NCBI GenBank assembly: GCA_003221435.1
Contig: QHRS01000142.1
Span: 1 to 9,103, forward strand
DNA length: 9,103 nt
From: Candidatus Rokuibacteriota bacterium
GTDB lineage: Bacteria > Methylomirabilota > Methylomirabilia > Rokubacteriales > CSP1-6
Direction: 5' to 3'
The translations under genes and the position numbers were made by a program. Below the pieces are notes generated by a model that was given only the letters and a program-made list of their open reading frames with translations, did not search any database and was not told where the DNA came from. The first letter of the stretch is position 1, and every line of letters begins with the position of its first letter. This document shows, piece by piece, positions 6,851 to 9,103 of the stretch.

Positions 6851-8291
6851 AGCCCTCTCCCGGGTTAGAGTGAACGTCGCGGTATGCTGAGGCGCGCGGC
6901 AGGTGCACGCTGAATGTCGCGCCCTTCCCCCCGGGCGCCTCCACGGAGATCCGCCCGCCCTGGCGCTCGACGAGAGCCCGCGAGATCGCAAGGCCGAGGC
7001 CGAAGCCTGGCACGTCGGTCGAGCGCGACGCTTTGCCGCGGTAGAAGCGCTCGAATAGCCTCGCCGCGTCGTCAGACGAGACACCCGGTCCGGTGTCGGA
7101 CACGGCGATGACCGCTTCCTCCCGGCGCGCGGTGACGACAATCCTCACTTGGCCGCCTGTCGGCGAGAACTTCACGGCATTGTCGAGGATATTGGCGAGC
7201 GCGACCTTCGCGGCGCCCGGCGCGGCGTTCACGAAAAGGTCCGGTGGACGCTCGAGCCCAACCGCCACGCCGCGCCGCTCCGCCTCCGGCCTGACGGCCG
7301 CCACGGCCTCCTCGACGATCTCTCTGACAGCAACGGGCTTGGCCACTTCGGGATCCTGAAGGGCATCGATACGCGCGAGTTCGAGGAGTTCCTCGGTCAG
7401 CCCCTGGACTCGCTGGACCTCGTCAAGGCACGAGCGCAGCGTCTCCTCGTACTCGGCCGCCGCCCGCGGTCGACGGAGCGTCACCTCCAGCTCCGCCCGG
7501 AGACGCGAGAGTGGCGAGCGGAGCTCGTGCGAGGCGTCGGCGGTAAAGCGACGCTGGACCTCGAAGCTTCGCTCGAGCCGATCCAGCATGTCATTGAGCG
7601 TCTCGACGAGCCGGCCGATCTCGTCCCGCGGCCCCGGGTGCGGCAGGCGCTCGACGAGGTTCGCCTCGCCGATGCGTCGGGCCTGCGCCACCATCTCGTC
7701 GATTGGCCGGAGGGCACGGCGGGCGAGCAGGGCGCCGGTCAAGCCGATCCCGGTGAGGATCACGAGCGACATCCCGAGGAAGAGCCATCGCCCGGTCCGG
7801 AGCACCGCGTACGCGTCGTCCAGCGACATCGCCACCTGGATGGCGTAGCGGACTTGGTCGGCGCGGACCGGGAAGGACACCATCCGGACGGGCTCCTCCC
7901 CGAAGTCGATGACGGTCTCGAACACGGTCTCCCCCTCGCGCAACCGAGCGAGAAGCCTGGACGGCGTCGGCAGGCGAACCGTGCCGAGCGTCGCGCTCCG
8001 TGCCACGACCCGGCCGTCCAGGTCGATGATCTGAACGAACTTGTCGAGGCGCACGAATGAGGGCGGACCCGCGCCGGGGGCGATTTCGTGGACACGGATG
8101 GATTGCCCCGGATCGGTCTGGAGCGCCGCCGCCTCTGTGGAGGCCAGTGACAGGATCGCGTCGTCGATGACCCGCCCGAGGACCACGCGGCGGAGCGCCC
8201 AGTCGGCGCCGAACGCCGCAAGCGCCAGCATCACGCCCAAAACCGCGACGTGGCCTAGCCAGAGCCGGGTCTTGAAGCTGACCGGCCTCAT
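6843..8291 (-). CDS. Transmembrane sensor histidine kinase (HAMP-HisKA-HATPase_c)
   Basis: Membrane sensor that autophosphorylates on His and passes the phosphate to the response regulator encoded just upstream. Of 482 residues, the first membrane helix is about 11-33. A periplasmic sensor of about 135 residues follows (34-167), including VQIIDLDGRVVARSA and a beta-rich VRYAIQVAMSL end, in the style of CusS-like or PDC-type sensors. The second helix is about 168-190 and HAMP about 191-245. HisKA is centred on SHELRSPLSRLR with phospho-acceptor H255. The ATPase has an N box (NILDNAVKF, 367-375), G1 (DTGPGVS, 399-405), F box (LFERFYRG) and G2 (GFGLGLAIS, 429-437). Every catalytic motif is intact. 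The start codon overlaps the regulator stop by 4 bp (ATGA). The C-terminal tail (AYRDVHSNPGEGYV) extends past the domain and encodes the ribosome site of the next gene. The signal is unknown; metal or envelope stress is a guess. Confidence 0.95.
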   Translation of the reverse strand: MRPVSFKTRLWLGHVAVLGVMLALAAFGADWALRRVVLGRVIDDAILSLASTEAAALQTDPGQSIRVHEIAPGAGPPSFVRLDKFVQIIDLDGRVVARSATLGTVRLPTPSRLLARLREGETVFETVIDFGEEPVRMVSFPVRADQVRYAIQVAMSLDDAYAVLRTGRWLFLGMSLVILTGIGLTGALLARRALRPIDEMVAQARRIGEANLVERLPHPGPRDEIGRLVETLNDMLDRLERSFEVQRRFTADASHELRSPLSRLRAELEVTLRRPRAAAEYEETLRSCLDEVQRVQGLTEELLELARIDALQDPEVAKPVAVREIVEEAVAAVRPEAERRGVAVGLERPPDLFVNAAPGAAKVALANILDNAVKFSPTGGQVRIVVTARREEAVIAVSDTGPGVSSDDAARLFERFYRGKASRSTDVPGFGLGLAISRALVERQGGRISVEAPGGKGATFSVHLPRASAYRDVHSNPGEGYV

Positions 8292-8953
8292 CGATCCACC
8301 GGGTCGGGAGGCCCCAGTCGATAGCCGACGCCGCGGACCGTGTGGATGAGTGGAACGCTCGCCTCGCGATCGATCTTCTTGCGGAGGTGGCTCACGTGGG
8401 CATCAAGGAGGTTGTCGAGCACCTCTGACGCCTCGTCCCACACCCGCTCGGCGAGGCGGGTGCGGCTCACGACCGCGCCTGTAGCCCGTATCAGCACCTC
8501 GAGGATCGTGTACTCCCTTGGGGTGAGCGTGACCGGGACGCCTCCGCGGGTGACCCGCCGGGTCGCCGGGTCGAGCGTCAGGTCGGCCACCCGCAGCACG
8601 GCGGGCTGGGCGACGCGAGACCGCGCGAGCAGCTCAGCGAAGGCGAAGGGCTTAGTGAGGTAATCGTCCGCACCGGTGCTGAGACCGCTGACGCGGTCCG
8701 CGACGCTGTCGCGCGCCGTCAGCATCAGGATTGCGGTAGAACTGCCGCACGCGCGGAGGGCGCGGCAGACCGCGAGCCCATCCTTCCCGGGCAGCAGCCA
8801 GTCGAGCATGATCAGGTCGTACTCGTTCACCGTGGCCTTCTCCTCGCCGTCCTCACCGGTGGGGGCAACGTCGACGACGAAGCCCTCCTCCTGAAGCCCC
8901 TTGGCCAGGAGCCTGGCGGCCTTCTGGTCGTCCTCGATCAGGAGGATTCGCAT
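8288..8953 (-). CDS. OmpR/PhoB-family response regulator
   Basis: DNA-binding response regulator paired with the adjacent kinase. The 221-residue protein has a receiver domain (1 to about 112) with the acidic pocket E7/D8/D9, phospho-acceptor D51 (IMLDWLLPGKDG), T79 (LTARD) and K101 (LTKPF). The winged-helix domain (about 124-214) carries LTPREYTILEVLI, the recognition-helix region LDNLLDAHVSHLRKKID and the wing HTVRGVGYRLG. The ATG at 8953 is supported by MRILLIEDD and an AGGA ribosome site about 10 nt upstream. Unusually, the last receiver helix and linker look about 10 residues short: AELLARSRVAQPAVLRVADL, where relatives carry a fuller R-x-x-A-L-x-R-R helix end. That helix belongs to the alpha4-beta5-alpha5 dimer face of this family. 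First gene of the three-gene operon; the three TTCA repeats in front of it suggest autoregulation. Confidence 0.95.
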   Translation of the reverse strand: MRILLIEDDQKAARLLAKGLQEEGFVVDVAPTGEDGEEKATVNEYDLIMLDWLLPGKDGLAVCRALRACGSSTAILMLTARDSVADRVSGLSTGADDYLTKPFAFAELLARSRVAQPAVLRVADLTLDPATRRVTRGGVPVTLTPREYTILEVLIRATGAVVSRTRLAERVWDEASEVLDNLLDAHVSHLRKKIDREASVPLIHTVRGVGYRLGPPDPVDR

Positions 8954-9004
8954 CGCGGTCTTATCCTATCGCCCGCTCGCGCGCGCGGCGCAACATGAAG
9001 GAAA

Positions 9005-9032
9005 ATTCAGGCTGCCTTCACGGGATCTTCAG
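9005..9032. promoter_or_regulatory. Putative response-regulator operator: three TTCA repeats at 11-bp spacing
   Basis: TTCA starts at 9006, 9017 and 9028, exactly 11 bp apart; the 5-mers read TTCAG, TTCAC, TTCAG. OmpR/PhoB-family regulators bind direct repeats with an 11-bp period (one helical turn). The array lies between the regulator start (8953) and a divergent start codon (9057). TGAA at 8996-8999 also forms an inverted pair with the first TTCA. I see no strong -10/-35 boxes, so the exact promoters are unassigned. Confidence 0.55.
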
Positions 9033-9056
9033 CCGAGGTCTCGTAGGCTTGGAGCC

Positions 9057-9103
9057 GTGCGAAGCATCAGCCTTGCACCGATCCTGCTGGCCGCGACAGT
9101 CTC
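9057..9103 (+). CDS. Start of a divergent gene with a signal-peptide-like N-terminus (3' end outside window)
   Basis: A GTG at 9057 opens a frame that stays open to the window edge and reads MRSISLAPILLAATVS with the GTG read as Met. A basic residue followed by a hydrophobic stretch suggests an exported protein. GGAG lies only 2 nt before the GTG, closer than usual for a ribosome site, so the start is uncertain. The frame points away from the response regulator and the TTCA repeats lie 25 bp upstream, as expected for a target gene of the two-component system. Only 15 complete codons are visible, so identity cannot be given. Confidence 0.42.
   Translation, partial: MRSISLAPILLAATV

Noticed and set aside
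6851..7141. N-terminal extension of the third operon protein up to an earlier start
   Set aside because: These 97 codons lie within the kinase gene in another frame and are low-complexity Arg/Ser/Ala; the ATG at 6850 has a strong ribosome site and a normal start-stop overlap.
7149..8060. Plus-strand open frame (303 codons) opposite the histidine kinase
   Set aside because: Antisense shadow; the minus-strand frame carries all kinase motifs in order.
8970..8992. Alternating CG tract upstream of the response regulator as Z-DNA or a structural element
   Set aside because: Short and in line with overall GC richness; no inverted symmetry strong enough to call a feature.

Overview
The window is about 9.1 kb of GC-rich, densely coded bacterial chromosome. 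An RND heavy-metal exporter, an OmpR-type response regulator with its histidine kinase, and an ArnT-like lipid-linked glycosyltransferase all point to a Gram-negative envelope. A small secreted protein with a DPPDPSW...DYDDVV pattern recalls predicted proteins of soil and sediment lineages such as Rokubacteria/Methylomirabilota. That taxonomic hint rests on memory and is only a guess.

Left part (1-1975, + strand): the C-terminal two thirds of a CzcA-type RND pump, cut by the window edge. It converges on a leftward block. That block (5791 down to 1872) holds a small secreted protein, then a GT39/PMT-family membrane glycosyltransferase, then, 23 bp later, a glutamine-dependent asparagine synthetase-like amidotransferase. 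The last two look like an operon for making or decorating a surface glycan. The amidotransferase ORF runs about 100 bp antisense into the end of the pump gene, with an unconvincing C-terminal tail and an apparently shortened linker.

Right part (8953 down to 5969, - strand): a compact three-gene operon. The response regulator overlaps the kinase by 4 bp (ATGA). The kinase overlaps a 293-residue protein of unknown function by 8 bp (ATGTCTAA). The third protein has no signal peptide and carries a D-G-D-x-H ... E ... EVHPV pattern that I associate with an uncharacterised OB-fold/nuclease-like family. Tight coupling of such a protein to a two-component system is the most unusual arrangement here.

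At the right edge, upstream of the response regulator, three TTCA direct repeats occur at exactly 11-bp intervals. This is the geometry of an OmpR/PhoB-type operator. They sit between the regulator and the first codons of a divergent gene that begins like a secretory signal peptide, so the system probably regulates itself and this neighbour. No tRNA, rRNA, CRISPR array or insertion sequence was seen, and no gene-free stretch exceeds 300 bp.
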